Assembly: GCF_041765605.1 (NCBI RefSeq)
Contig: NZ_CP168900.1
Coordinates: forward strand, 2,682,001 to 2,746,000
Reading direction: 5' to 3'
Source: Listeria monocytogenes
GTDB taxonomy: Bacteria; Bacillota; Bacilli; Lactobacillales; Listeriaceae
DNA length: 64,000 nucleotides
Shown: positions 15,759 through 23,545 of the stretch, piece by piece
Layout of the letters: each line of letters begins with the position of its first letter
Position numbering within the stretch: position 1 is the first letter of the stretch
Notes under the pieces: generated by a model
Databases searched by the model: none
Told to the model about the DNA's origin: nothing
The model's input: only the letters and a program-made list of their open reading frames with translations
Position numbers and translations under genes: made by a program

Positions 15759-16149
15759 TGTCTTCACCCTCCACTTCCTCCAAGTAATCCTCAAGTCTGT
15801 ATTCTTTAGCTTCCGAATCGTCCATCCAGCCGTCATCACCATTTAGTCGATAATAAAATACTACCGGTTGCTCTTCATAACAATTTCCACAGAATAAATC
15901 TTCACGTACTTTTAATAAATATGAGCCTTCTTCAATTTCTTGTTTGCACATTGTACAGATAACAGATTCTTGTTTTGTCGCGCTTTCGTCTAAAATCAAT
16001 TCCTCTCTACTGCAAAACACCAAATCGCTAAATCCAAAATCAACCGCGCACTCCATTTCTGGTGGTCTAAAATCGTTAATGCTAACTACCTTCCCAATAA
16101 CATTTTTATCTTTAATCCAAGTAACTTTATCTCCTACTTTGAAATTCAT
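15751..16149 (-). CDS. Phage protein with KOW-like start and Cys pairs
   Basis: 132 residues. The first 30 (MNFKVGDKVTWIKDKNVIGK) look like a KOW/SH3-type barrel. CTMCKQEIEEG and CGNCYEEQ form a likely zinc-binding knuckle near residues 66-93. The C-terminus is strongly acidic. It overlaps the methyltransferase stop by 4 bases. Role unknown. Confidence 0.6.
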   Translation of the reverse strand: MNFKVGDKVTWIKDKNVIGKVVSINDFRPPEMECAVDFGFSDLVFCSREELILDESATKQESVICTMCKQEIEEGSYLLKVREDLFCGNCYEEQPVVFYYRLNGDDGWMDDSEAKEYRLEDYLEEVEGEDNE

Positions 16150-17426
16150 GCTTGTTCCTCCTTAAATAATTTCGCTATTTTCCAAATTACATTCTCTGTA
16201 ACGCTATTTCCTGATTGTTTATATAATTGACTATTGCTATTTACTTCTGCTGCTCGATCAAATGCCCAATCCGGAAATCCTTGAAGGCGCCAGCACTCAC
16301 GAGGTGTTAGTTTTCGAATTCTGAAATTACCTTTCTGTAATAAATTATTTTCTTGCCAACTACTTGATGATAATGTAGGCGCTATGTCGTGTTTTCCTCC
16401 CTTGTTATAGCCACGCGCTTTTTGAATAATGGCTACTTTTTGACCTTCGCCTTTATTTGTTGTTAATGTTGGCGCTAACCCTTCACTTGAATAAACTTCA
16501 CCATTCATCCCTCTTTTACTAGGATTCACATTTCCGACTATTGCTATTTTTGGCTCTTGTCCACCGCCTTGCATCGTCGTCAAAGTTGGAGCCAAACCTT
16601 TTTCGCTATAAATACGGTTACTTTGCTCTCGTCCTGATCCTTCCAGTTCACCAAACACAATGATTCCGTGCTGATCTTGAGCGGTTAAAGTGAACGCTGG
16701 CTCACCTAGTGTTTTAAACCTTCGTCCATTTTGCCTTTTTATAATTCTATCTGGTGTTAAAACTGGCATTACTTGCTCGCTTTTCCTTGTCGTTTCAATA
16801 TATGTGCCTTCTCGTTGACTGTATGGGTATCGGGCAGTAAGCGTGTTTGCAATGACTCTGCTTTCATCAGCCGTTCTAGATGCTTCTGCGAGAGGAAATA
16901 TTTCTCGTCCACCTGCTCCTCTAAGATGTCCGATAATGAACACGCGTTCTCTGTTTTGTGGGACTCCGAAATCTTTGCTGTTAAGAATCTGCCATTCCGC
17001 ATCGTACCCCAGTTCATGAAGCGCGGTAAGGATTGTAGCGAACGTTTCTCCTTTGTTGTGCGATAGTAACCCTTTAACGTTTTCAAGGAATAAATAGCGT
17101 GGTTGGATTTGTTTAGCTGCTCTAGCAATTTCAAAGAACAAAGTTCCTCGAGTTTCTTCGAAGCCCAGTCGCTTTCCTGCGATTGAGAATGATTGACAAG
17201 GAAATCCTCCGCAAATAATGTCAACTGTTCCGCGCAACGTTCTCCACTCCTCATCTGTAACTTTTGTGATGTCTTCACGTGTCCACTCTCCTTCCGTATC
17301 GTGAATTGCTTGGTAACTCTTTCGTGCGAATTTATCAATTTCAACATAGCCCACGCACTCATGTCCGGCGCGTTCCATACCTAAACGAAATCCGCCAATA
17401 CCTGCAAACAGATCTAAAAACTTCAC
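16146..17426 (-). CDS. DNA (cytosine-5) methyltransferase
   Basis: A 426-residue C5 methyltransferase with all main motifs: I (FLDLFAGIGGFRLGMERAG, AdoMet binding), IV with catalytic Cys (GGFPCQSFS, near residue 77), VI (ENVKGL near 115), VIII (QNRERVFIIGHLR), IX (RKLTPRECWRLQGFPDWAF) and X (QSGNSVTENVI). The target-recognition region (about 200-360) contains repeated APTLTT-type units. There is no restriction enzyme gene beside it, so it is probably a phage orphan enzyme that protects phage DNA from host restriction. Specificity cannot be read from sequence alone. Confidence 0.93.
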   Translation of the reverse strand: MKFLDLFAGIGGFRLGMERAGHECVGYVEIDKFARKSYQAIHDTEGEWTREDITKVTDEEWRTLRGTVDIICGGFPCQSFSIAGKRLGFEETRGTLFFEIARAAKQIQPRYLFLENVKGLLSHNKGETFATILTALHELGYDAEWQILNSKDFGVPQNRERVFIIGHLRGAGGREIFPLAEASRTADESRVIANTLTARYPYSQREGTYIETTRKSEQVMPVLTPDRIIKRQNGRRFKTLGEPAFTLTAQDQHGIIVFGELEGSGREQSNRIYSEKGLAPTLTTMQGGGQEPKIAIVGNVNPSKRGMNGEVYSSEGLAPTLTTNKGEGQKVAIIQKARGYNKGGKHDIAPTLSSSSWQENNLLQKGNFRIRKLTPRECWRLQGFPDWAFDRAAEVNSNSQLYKQSGNSVTENVIWKIAKLFKEEQA

Positions 17427-17704
17427 TTTCTAGCCTCCTTCTGTTCTTCCGTAAGCCTTTGAGTAAGCGATAACACGTACTTTCGTTCTACCGTCTCGCA
17501 TAAATTCAGACTAGCTCTATACCTAATTTCGTTAAATTTCATGTTTGTAACTGGTTTTGCGTCATCATAAATCGTTAAAGTTTTGTCTTTGAACATAGCA
17601 GGATTTCGCAAAATAAATCTATACATTTTTGTAATATGATTATAGTGTCGAATTTCCGACGGCTTCCCTCCAAGCCTTGACACGTGCCAATAGTATTTCC
17701 CCAA
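17423..17704 (-). CDS. Phage protein of unknown function, 93 residues
   Basis: A basic protein (GKYYWHVSRLGGKPSEIRHY) probably starting at TTG 17704, with AAAGGATG upstream. Its stop overlaps the methyltransferase ATG. The basic and aromatic N-terminus suggests nucleic-acid contact, but no domain is recognised. Confidence 0.55.
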   Translation of the reverse strand: MGKYYWHVSRLGGKPSEIRHYNHITKMYRFILRNPAMFKDKTLTIYDDAKPVTNMKFNEIRYRASLNLCETVERKYVLSLTQRLTEEQKEARK

Positions 17705-17732
17705 GAAATTTCATCCTTTCTAACTTCATAAC

Positions 17733-18020
17733 TCATAAATTCTTAATCTCTTCTAACTTTTCAATCAGTTGTTCGGGCGTTAAATTTCTAAGAACATCGT
17801 TTGTTACAGATGTGCTGTATTCCAACTCCCAATTCTTGTCATTTATAAATTGAATAACCGCAAGTTCGACGCCGGGGCCCATATATTCCTTGATTACACT
17901 AGCGCCATACCCATTTTTAAAACGATAAATAGTTTGCCCAATTCCAAATTGATTATTTTCCTCATGTTCTAAAATGTGCTCGTTGATGTATTCTTTGTAT
18001 TCATTTGTGATTGTTTTCAT
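17733..18020 (-). CDS. Phage protein, copy 1 of a paralogous pair
   Basis: 95 residues. It shares the pattern YRFKNGYGASVI, GPGVELAVIQF, NWELEYSTSVTNDVLRNL with the gene at 22942-23217. The two are clearly related but well diverged. The fold looks alpha-beta and the function is unknown. The gene overlaps the end of the replication gene by 4 bases and so belongs to the replication segment. Confidence 0.65.
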   Translation of the reverse strand: MKTITNEYKEYINEHILEHEENNQFGIGQTIYRFKNGYGASVIKEYMGPGVELAVIQFINDKNWELEYSTSVTNDVLRNLTPEQLIEKLEEIKNL

Positions 18021-18937
18021 GCCTTGGCCTCCAATTCGTCGCCTCTTCCAAGTTTTCGCATTACCTCTTCATAAGCTTTTTTCTTCTCTTCTCGCTCTTC
18101 TTCCGTCATCTCTGGCTGTTTAGGCGCTTCTTGCTGCTCTTTGTCGAACCAATCTGGCAATATTTCTTGTTTAACTGGCTTGTTGTATTTGTTGAACGGC
18201 TTGTTGAATTTCTGCTCAATTTCTATCTGTCGTTGTTTTTCCGCTGCATCAACATCAGCTATTGTTTTAAATCCTCTGCTTTCCCAGTTTTTGAGAATTT
18301 TATTAACATAGGCGTAATTTCGTTTGTTAGCTCCTTGTTCTGATGTAACTTCCAAAGCCTTCATGACAATTTCTCGATTACCATCAAAATCATCTACCCA
18401 AGCAAGCAGTTTTTCCATTTCAACTGGAAGCATCATTCCGAATCCATTTTGTTCCCAAAAATCCTTGAAATTTAAATCGCTGTTGTTGTTGTTTTTATTA
18501 CATTCTTTAGTTCTTACATTCTTGTTAGTTGTTAGCTGTTTGTTAGCTGTTTGCGAGTCGTTTGTTAGCTGTTTGTTAGCAAGTGTGTTAGATTTATTTT
18601 CCGAGTCTTGATAAACGCCCCAGTTCACTATGTTTATAAGGGTGTTTACCTTTGTTGATTCCTTTGTTAGAAATCCGTAATTTTCAAATCTTTTTAGAGC
18701 TGTCCTGACATTTTGCGAAGAGATACCTTTGCCGCATTCCTCCGTAATTGACTTAATACTTGTGACGAATTCACCTGGTTTTGCTTTGAAAGGTTTCCCC
18801 ATCCACTCCCACTCGTTTTCCTTGTGATTTGCCATCATTAACAAAGTCACAAGGATGGTTTTTTGCTCGGGTGTAGAGCTTCTCCATATAGGCTTTTCTT
18901 TCAAATCTCTATGCAATTTAACCCACCCATGTGACAT
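18017..18937 (-). CDS. DnaD-like replication initiation protein
   Basis: 306 residues. The N-terminal winged helix (MSHGWVKLHRDLKEKPIWRS, then TPEQKTILVTLLMMANHKEN) is typical of Firmicute phage replication proteins. After an Asn/Gln-rich linker, residues about 155-215 (FKDFWEQNGFGMMLPVEMEK) form a DnaD-type domain used to load the host helicase. The linker DNA carries 11-bp direct repeats and is the likely phage origin. It follows the YqaJ and RecT genes in the same operon. Confidence 0.85.
   Translation of the reverse strand: MSHGWVKLHRDLKEKPIWRSSTPEQKTILVTLLMMANHKENEWEWMGKPFKAKPGEFVTSIKSITEECGKGISSQNVRTALKRFENYGFLTKESTKVNTLINIVNWGVYQDSENKSNTLANKQLTNDSQTANKQLTTNKNVRTKECNKNNNNSDLNFKDFWEQNGFGMMLPVEMEKLLAWVDDFDGNREIVMKALEVTSEQGANKRNYAYVNKILKNWESRGFKTIADVDAAEKQRQIEIEQKFNKPFNKYNKPVKQEILPDWFDKEQQEAPKQPEMTEEEREEKKKAYEEVMRKLGRGDELEAKA
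18531..18585. repeat. 11-bp iterons, likely replication origin
   Basis: GTTAGCTGTTT occurs exactly at 18531-18541, 18542-18552 and 18564-18574, with degraded copies at 18553-18563 and 18575-18585, so five tandem units of 11 bp. Because 11 is not a multiple of three, the repeat is kept at the DNA level and not to repeat amino acids. It lies inside the replication gene, as in many phage origins. Confidence 0.7.
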
Positions 18938-18957
18938 GCTTCTTTTCTCCTTTCAAA

Positions 18958-19773
18958 TTAGATCATTGACCCTTGAACTACCGAGCCAGCTTCTAACGTG
19001 TCAGACGGCGTTATAGGCGCCTCTATAATGTCCGGTATTGATTCATCGTCTGTAACGTCTTTTCGTTCTCTAGGCTCTGCTTCGTCCTCTGTAACCGCTG
19101 TTTGCATATCAATGGATAAAATCCCCCACTTGCTTAACATGTTTCTAAGAACAGTTTTTTTAGCCATTGCATCGTAGTCTTTTTTCCATCCAAAATCCGA
19201 TTTACTAAATTTCTGTTTATGCGCTTCTATTTCTTTACGAGTCCAATAGACCGTTTTTTCAAAGCCATTAATTAACTGGAAATAGCCACAGTAGCCAACA
19301 ACTTTTTCACTTGTATTGTTGTCTAAATCTAGTTCGATTTCTTCGGTAAGTCGGTTCCATTTCAGTAGCTCACCTTCGCGCACTTCGATAACATTAATGC
19401 TTTTATATTGTCCTGTGCGTAGTGCTAACTGGATGTATCCTTTATAACCAAGTTGAAACTGTGCTCTGCCTTTATAAGGAACAATCCACGCATAACCTAA
19501 ATTTTTGTCGATTGGTAAATCTAGTGTTGCAGCAACCATGGCGGAAGTAACAACTGTCATCGGGTCAGTTTTTTGTAAATAGTCGTCGCCATTATAAAGA
19601 TTTAAAAGGGAAGTTAAAAATTGAGGCGCTTTTTTATCTAGTACCTTTTCGAATTTCTTGCGCATTGTCGGTGCTTCTAGCAAACCTTTTAAGTCTAATG
19701 ATTGTGCGCTTGCTACTTGCCCTCCATTTTGTTTATTTGCTAATTGATTTTTTAATTCATCGTTAGTTGCCAT
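18958..19773 (-). CDS. recT: RecT-family single-strand annealing protein
   Basis: 271 residues with the RecT signature: KGLLEAPTMRKKFEKVLDKK near the start, the central PIDKNLGYAWIVPYKGRAQF, QLGYKGYIQLALRTGQYKSI, and the later KKTVLRNMLSKWGILS. It pairs complementary single strands during phage recombination. The upstream YqaJ nuclease supplies the single strands, and the two genes meet at a shared base, so they form an exonuclease-annealase pair. Confidence 0.92.
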   Translation of the reverse strand: MATNDELKNQLANKQNGGQVASAQSLDLKGLLEAPTMRKKFEKVLDKKAPQFLTSLLNLYNGDDYLQKTDPMTVVTSAMVAATLDLPIDKNLGYAWIVPYKGRAQFQLGYKGYIQLALRTGQYKSINVIEVREGELLKWNRLTEEIELDLDNNTSEKVVGYCGYFQLINGFEKTVYWTRKEIEAHKQKFSKSDFGWKKDYDAMAKKTVLRNMLSKWGILSIDMQTAVTEDEAEPRERKDVTDDESIPDIIEAPITPSDTLEAGSVVQGSMI

Positions 19774-20732
19774 TATTTATTCTCCTTCACTGCAAATTTT
19801 CTATAACTAGTTTCTTTACGTAATTTTTTGTAAATGTCTGGATGTTCTTCTTTTAAACGTTTAGTGTCTACTCTTGAAGTAATAACAGGCTTCCAAGTAA
19901 TCGTAAATTCGTCTGCGATGGCTGTTTCAGCTTCTTTTAAATCATTCTTGATATTATTATCAATTTCTTTCTTTCGTGTCTCTAAAAGCTTTATATCGCG
20001 TTCTAAATTTGCTCTTTCAGCCAAAAATTCGTTGTATTTTTTTGATAAAATAACTTGTTTAGCTTCTGACTTAGCAAAACGATCTTTTAAATATTTTTCT
20101 GCGGCACTTGAACCGTCTAGCGCCGGCGCTACATGTCCTTTTACGTTCGTTTCCCAAAAATCTAACTCAAAAGCAATTATTTGATTGATTAACTCGTCAT
20201 CGCGTTCAATTTCTTTCCAAATAAATTTATTTCCTCCAATTAGAACAGCTACATAGGCTTTGCTTTTACCTGTGACCGCTAAATAGTGTTGTATTTGCAC
20301 TAGATAAGTCGCTGGTACTTCGTCAGCTTCCCATTCCTTTGCTAAGTATGCTGATGCTGTTTTACATTCCAAAATAGCGTCTTCACCAACCACAAACCTA
20401 TCAACGTTTGCCAACATAAAATCATGCTCTGGATGTTGATACATCATGTTGCTACGTCTTACTTTCTTTCCAGTTCGCTTTTCGAATTCTTTTGCGACAA
20501 CTTCTTCCATTTGATTGCCCCAGTATGCGGCTTCTCCCGCTGATTCATCTGGTAAAACTTGGTCTGTCTTATCTAGCCACAGCTCAAATGCTGTTTTGTA
20601 CTGATTTAATCCCATGATGATTCCCGCATCGCTTCCGCCAATGCCTAAACGTCGAGTTAGCAACCATTGCGTTCTATCCATGTCTTTTACACTCGCTAAG
20701 ATGTTCATTGTCTTTTCTTTTGCAATAGCCAT
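19773..20732 (-). CDS. YqaJ-type viral recombinase exonuclease
   Basis: About 319 residues from the ATG at 20732 (MAIAKEKTMNILASVKDMDR), which has GGAGG and an 8-base spacer; the ORF extends 15 bases further without a better signal. The YqaJ nuclease core includes RRLGIGGSDAGIIMGLNQY, AYWGNQMEEVVAKEFEKRTG, HDFMLANVDRFV and ILECKTASAYLAKEW, where D and E-x-K are the metal site. The C-terminal part is a helical coil. It resects DNA ends for RecT. It is the first large gene of this block. Confidence 0.92.
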   Translation of the reverse strand: MAIAKEKTMNILASVKDMDRTQWLLTRRLGIGGSDAGIIMGLNQYKTAFELWLDKTDQVLPDESAGEAAYWGNQMEEVVAKEFEKRTGKKVRRSNMMYQHPEHDFMLANVDRFVVGEDAILECKTASAYLAKEWEADEVPATYLVQIQHYLAVTGKSKAYVAVLIGGNKFIWKEIERDDELINQIIAFELDFWETNVKGHVAPALDGSSAAEKYLKDRFAKSEAKQVILSKKYNEFLAERANLERDIKLLETRKKEIDNNIKNDLKEAETAIADEFTITWKPVITSRVDTKRLKEEHPDIYKKLRKETSYRKFAVKENK

Positions 20733-20805
20733 ATATGTTACCTCCATTGATTTTTTAATGGACCTGAGGTATAATTTTGTTAAGGTAATATCTCAAATCC
20801 TTAAA

Positions 20806-20831
20806 GCGCGCACTGCTATGCGTGCTTTTTT
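20806..20831 (+). terminator. Plus-strand terminator upstream of the recombination genes
   Basis: GCGCGCA, loop CTGCTA, TGCGTGC (one G-T pair) followed by TTTTTT on the plus strand. All neighbouring genes are on the minus strand, so it would stop antisense transcription; on the minus strand it is a hairpin with only a short T run. Confidence 0.55.
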
Positions 20832-20886
20832 AATGTCTAAAATCATCGTTCCAAAGATCATCAACCACAAGTGGATTCTCAACCAT
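20830..20886 (-). CDS. Possible 18-residue peptide
   Basis: MVENPLVVDDLWNDDFRH, with GAGGAAGTGATAAAC before the ATG, a good ribosome site. It overlaps the preceding small membrane peptide gene by 8 bases. Very acidic. It could be a real leader peptide or chance. Confidence 0.35.
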   Translation of the reverse strand: MVENPLVVDDLWNDDFRH

Positions 20887-20965
20887 GTTTATCACTTCCT
20901 CTCAGCCAGTAGCCTGCAATTAGCGACATAAACGACACGAAAATCATTACCATAAATACATCCAT
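20879..20965 (-). CDS. Small membrane peptide, 28 residues
   Basis: MDVFMVMIFVSFMSLIAGYW followed by LRGSDKHG. GGAGGTCACAAGATA precedes the ATG at 20965. One hydrophobic helix with a charged C-terminus, like other phage membrane micro-proteins. Role unknown. Confidence 0.5.
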   Translation of the reverse strand: MDVFMVMIFVSFMSLIAGYWLRGSDKHG

Positions 20966-21153
20966 TATCTTGTGACCTCCTCGTAGCCTTTTAACTTCAA
21001 CTCTTCGATATAGTCCGCCATGTTGTCGCAACCTGTTTCGTTAAGCGGTATTTTCTGCTGAAATGCCGGATTAGCAATCATTTTTGTTCTGCTATTTGTG
21101 TGAATTTCGCTATCACCGAAATTTGTTGTCTTTCTGAAAACTCTTTCTGTCAT
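20965..21153 (-). CDS. Small phage protein, 62 residues
   Basis: MTERVFRKTTNFGDSEIHTN begins a basic, soluble protein ending EELKLKGYEEVTR. GGAGG precedes the ATG. Its stop is adjacent to the next small gene. Family not recognised. Confidence 0.55.
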   Translation of the reverse strand: MTERVFRKTTNFGDSEIHTNSRTKMIANPAFQQKIPLNETGCDNMADYIEELKLKGYEEVTR

Positions 21154-21168
21154 TGTTGTAGTCCTCCT

Positions 21169-21459
21169 TCAAGCCATATTTTTTGTGTTTTCTTCAATCC
21201 AAGTGAAAACTAAATTCCGTGGATATCTAGATTGCAAATGCTTAAACTTTGGAAATCCTTCTTTTTTTACAATCGTCGAACTAACATAAGACGTTGTGCA
21301 AGAAAATATTTCTGCTAAATGTTTGTTTGTTAGCAGTTCGGGATACTCCATGAACGACTTGCGTCCATCGGCTACGCCTTCTTTATATGCTTTATCAGCA
21401 ACTGCTTTAAAAATTGGCATTAACATTTCCGCGTCTTTCTTCGCTAAGGATATATCCAT
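21169..21459 (-). CDS. Excisionase-like helix-turn-helix protein (DUF771-like)
   Basis: 96 residues. The second half is a MerR/Xis-like helix-turn-helix: ELLTNKHLAEIFSCTTSYVS, STIVKKEGFPKFKHLQ. This pattern is common in small phage early regulators and excisionases. It lies in the early operon between an XRE-like protein and small genes. Whether it is the excisionase cannot be told from the sequence. Confidence 0.6.
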   Translation of the reverse strand: MDISLAKKDAEMLMPIFKAVADKAYKEGVADGRKSFMEYPELLTNKHLAEIFSCTTSYVSSTIVKKEGFPKFKHLQSRYPRNLVFTWIEENTKNMA

Positions 21460-21483
21460 TTAACTCTCTCCTTTGTTAAACTA

Positions 21484-22017
21484 TTATTTATTCCGGCTTT
21501 GTATTAAGCCCTCTTTTTGGTAAAATTTATCTCTCTTTTCTAAAATTTGCTGTAAATCTATACTGAAAGTTTTTGCAATACTTGTGTTTAGTGTTAAGGC
21601 AGTTGCAATCACGTCTGCAATTTCTGCAATAGCTTGTTTAGCTGCTTCTCGTTGTAACATGTCACCTTTTCTTAAATTGAACGTCATCGTCTCTAAGCCG
21701 TTTTTCAGCGTGTTTATTGCTTCCTCAACTTCTAGTTCAAAGCGATTAGTTAAAGAAGCGTGATGGTTGTCTAAGCCATCAAGTAAAGGCGGTATCATTC
21801 CGTTTGAAAATTCATGTGCGAATAAATAGGTGCTTTCTGGTTCGTTGTAGCTATCAATTAACTGTTCTGCTTGTTCAAGTGATACCGTCCGCTTGCCTTT
21901 CAGCTGATTACTTATTAGTGCTGGCGTTACATAACTATCTATCGCTAGCTCTTTTTGCGTGCGAGTTTCTGCTAAAACTTGCATCGCGGCTGTTGCTGAT
22001 ATTGATTTTTGAAACAT
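21484..22017 (-). CDS. XRE-like helix-turn-helix phage protein
   Basis: 177 residues. Residues about 8-55 (ATAAMQVLAETRTQKELAID, then VTPALISNQLKGKRTVSLEQ) form a Cro/CI-type helix-turn-helix. The rest is helical (EEAINTLKNGLETMTFNLRK) and probably for oligomerisation. It is the first gene after the hairpins that follow the antirepressor and is likely an early regulator or DNA-metabolism accessory. Confidence 0.65.
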   Translation of the reverse strand: MFQKSISATAAMQVLAETRTQKELAIDSYVTPALISNQLKGKRTVSLEQAEQLIDSYNEPESTYLFAHEFSNGMIPPLLDGLDNHHASLTNRFELEVEEAINTLKNGLETMTFNLRKGDMLQREAAKQAIAEIADVIATALTLNTSIAKTFSIDLQQILEKRDKFYQKEGLIQSRNK

Positions 22018-22048
22018 AATATCTCAATCCTTTTTTGTTATTTTTTTA

Positions 22049-22143
22049 GCGACAAATTAACAACTTATCGTTATATACTATTGTTAGTCGCTCCCCGTGA
22101 CTGTGAGTTGTCTGTATAAGCGTCGTTGTGGTAGGCGGCGCTT
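22049..22143 (-). promoter_or_regulatory. Two stem-loops between antirepressor and next gene
   Basis: AAGCGCCG/CGACGCTT (22143-22118, loop of 10) lies at the antirepressor stop codon. A second stem pairs GCGAC-TAACAA (22091-22081) with TTGTTA-(ATTT)-GTCGC (22064-22049). Neither has a U tract, so processing or attenuation is more likely than termination. Confidence 0.4.
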
Positions 22144-22930
22144 AAATTATGACTTGATTCTGTTCTTCTAATAATTTATTTAATAGATATACTTGCCCTT
22201 TTCCTGTTATTGTTGGCGTGTAGGTTGTTATCATTAAGCCGTTTCTATCTGTATGAATATGTGTTTTTTGTTCGAACAATCCTAAATTCATTGCCTTTTG
22301 TGACGGTTTGTTATAATAAGCCCCTTTATTTAGCAAATAACCGCTTCCTCTCAGCCATTCGAAAAGCCTATTTTGTCCTATATCTAATCCTTTTTGTTTC
22401 AGAATAGTAGCTAAATCTTTTACTAAAATCGTGTTCTTACTCGTTTGTACAGCCTCCGCAAAAACTACTTTCGGCTTTTGTTCTTCAATTTGTTTTAATG
22501 CTTCTTGTTTCTCTTGTTGTTCCTCAATCCATTTTTTAGCTCTAGCAACTGGGTCATCTATCATATATGAAAATGTTGGATATTCAGTTGCTAATTTCCT
22601 CGCTTGTTTTTCTACTTCAATGAAATATTTTCTAATTGATCGACCTTGTTCCGTATTCTCTACCATCGCCAATTCTTTTCCAGAGTCGAGAGTAAAGATA
22701 TAATCTATTGATGTAGTGCCACCTATCGCTCGTTTCTCATTTTTGAGAAGTGAGAAAAAATCTTCATTTTCTACAAATCCGTATTGGCGAATTCGTCTTT
22801 TAATCCAATCAGCGAATTTAGTTGTAGTCATTAGTTTTTCATGCAATGCTCTAGCGTTTACAAATTTTTCACCTTTTTCATTTTCAAGGACTGGCAACAT
22901 ATCATTTGCAATTACTTGTAAATTTGACAT
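22142..22930 (-). CDS. Phage antirepressor (AntA/AntB with KilA-C domain)
   Basis: 262 residues. The N-terminal AntA/AntB domain (VNARALHEKLMTTTKFADWI, then FSLLKNEKRAIGGTTSIDYI, KELAMVENTEQGRSIRKYFI) is followed by a coiled linker and a C-terminal KilA-C/ANT domain (TILVKDLATILKQKGLDIGQ, NRLFEWLRGSGYLL, KGQVYLLNKLLEEQ). Such proteins bind the repressor or its operators to trigger lytic growth. It sits in the early operon under the control of the cro-side promoter. Confidence 0.88.
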   Translation of the reverse strand: MSNLQVIANDMLPVLENEKGEKFVNARALHEKLMTTTKFADWIKRRIRQYGFVENEDFFSLLKNEKRAIGGTTSIDYIFTLDSGKELAMVENTEQGRSIRKYFIEVEKQARKLATEYPTFSYMIDDPVARAKKWIEEQQEKQEALKQIEEQKPKVVFAEAVQTSKNTILVKDLATILKQKGLDIGQNRLFEWLRGSGYLLNKGAYYNKPSQKAMNLGLFEQKTHIHTDRNGLMITTYTPTITGKGQVYLLNKLLEEQNQVII

Positions 22931-22941
22931 TTTACAACCCC

Positions 22942-23217
22942 CTATTTAATTGGTAAATAATATATGTCTTCTAAAGCTTGTTTTAAACTTTCTTTGTCTA
23001 AATGTCCTAAAACATCATTAGTTATCGGCGTATCATAATCAATATCCCAATTTTCGTTTGAGAAAGATATAACCGCTAATTCTAGCCCGTAAGTATAAGG
23101 ACCTAAAATAACGCTCGCTCCATAATTATTTGGAAATTTATATAATATCTGTTCGTTAAAAAAATTTTCGTTTTTATTGTTGATAACGTATTCTTTAAAT
23201 TCTTCGATAATAATCAT
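22942..23217 (-). CDS. Phage protein, copy 2 of a paralogous pair
   Basis: 91 residues sharing the core LYKFPNNYGASVILGP, GLELAVISFSNENW, YDTPITNDVLGHLD with the gene at 17733-18020. Probably an ancient duplication or separate acquisition of one family. No catalytic motif is visible. It lies directly upstream of the antirepressor and so is expressed at the start of lytic growth. Confidence 0.65.
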   Translation of the reverse strand: MIIIEEFKEYVINNKNENFFNEQILYKFPNNYGASVILGPYTYGLELAVISFSNENWDIDYDTPITNDVLGHLDKESLKQALEDIYYLPIK

Positions 23218-23245
23218 TTTTCTTCCTCCTAAATTATGATTTTTA

Positions 23246-23527
23246 TTATTTTCCAGACCATATTAGTCTTCGCATTTCTTCGCTGATCGTGAATGGATGA
23301 TATTTAACTTGAACAACTGGCAACGAACCTGCTTTTAAATCTAGCTTCACCGCTGTGATTCCTTTTCCTAATTGCTTTCCATTAATTTCTAATAGTCCAT
23401 AACAACAATTTCTATCTCCTTGCATCTCAATATTTAACGATTTCAAGTTTTCTGGTAGTATGTTTTTGGTTTTAAAAATCAAATCTTTTTCTTCACTTCT
23501 TTTCTTACTCAAATATCTTATGTTCAT
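23246..23527 (-). CDS. Phage protein of unknown function, 93 residues
   Basis: MNIRYLSKKRSEEKDLIFKT opens a mixed alpha-beta protein with GDRNCCYGLLEINGKQLGKG, a beta-rich middle, and PFTISEEMRRLIWSGK at the end. Its ribosome-site region is a one-mismatch copy of the 21-bp direct repeat found upstream of two neighbouring genes. Function unknown. Confidence 0.55.
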   Translation of the reverse strand: MNIRYLSKKRSEEKDLIFKTKNILPENLKSLNIEMQGDRNCCYGLLEINGKQLGKGITAVKLDLKAGSLPVVQVKYHPFTISEEMRRLIWSGK

Positions 23528-23545
23528 TTTCTACCCTCCTATTTT
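23525..23545. repeat. 21-bp repeat, copy 3 (one mismatch)
   Basis: Same ribosome-site and start-codon module as at 23731 and 24221, with CTAC in place of CTAG. Confidence 0.8.

Noticed and set aside
16769-17362. Long minus-strand ORF of 197 codons in another frame of the methyltransferase gene
   Set aside because: It lies entirely inside a gene with all C5 methyltransferase motifs, has no ribosome site and reads as low-complexity basic sequence.
18011-18343. Plus-strand ORFs opposite the replication gene
   Set aside because: Phe/Leu-rich translations typical of the antisense of a Glu/Lys-rich gene; no promoter or ribosome site.
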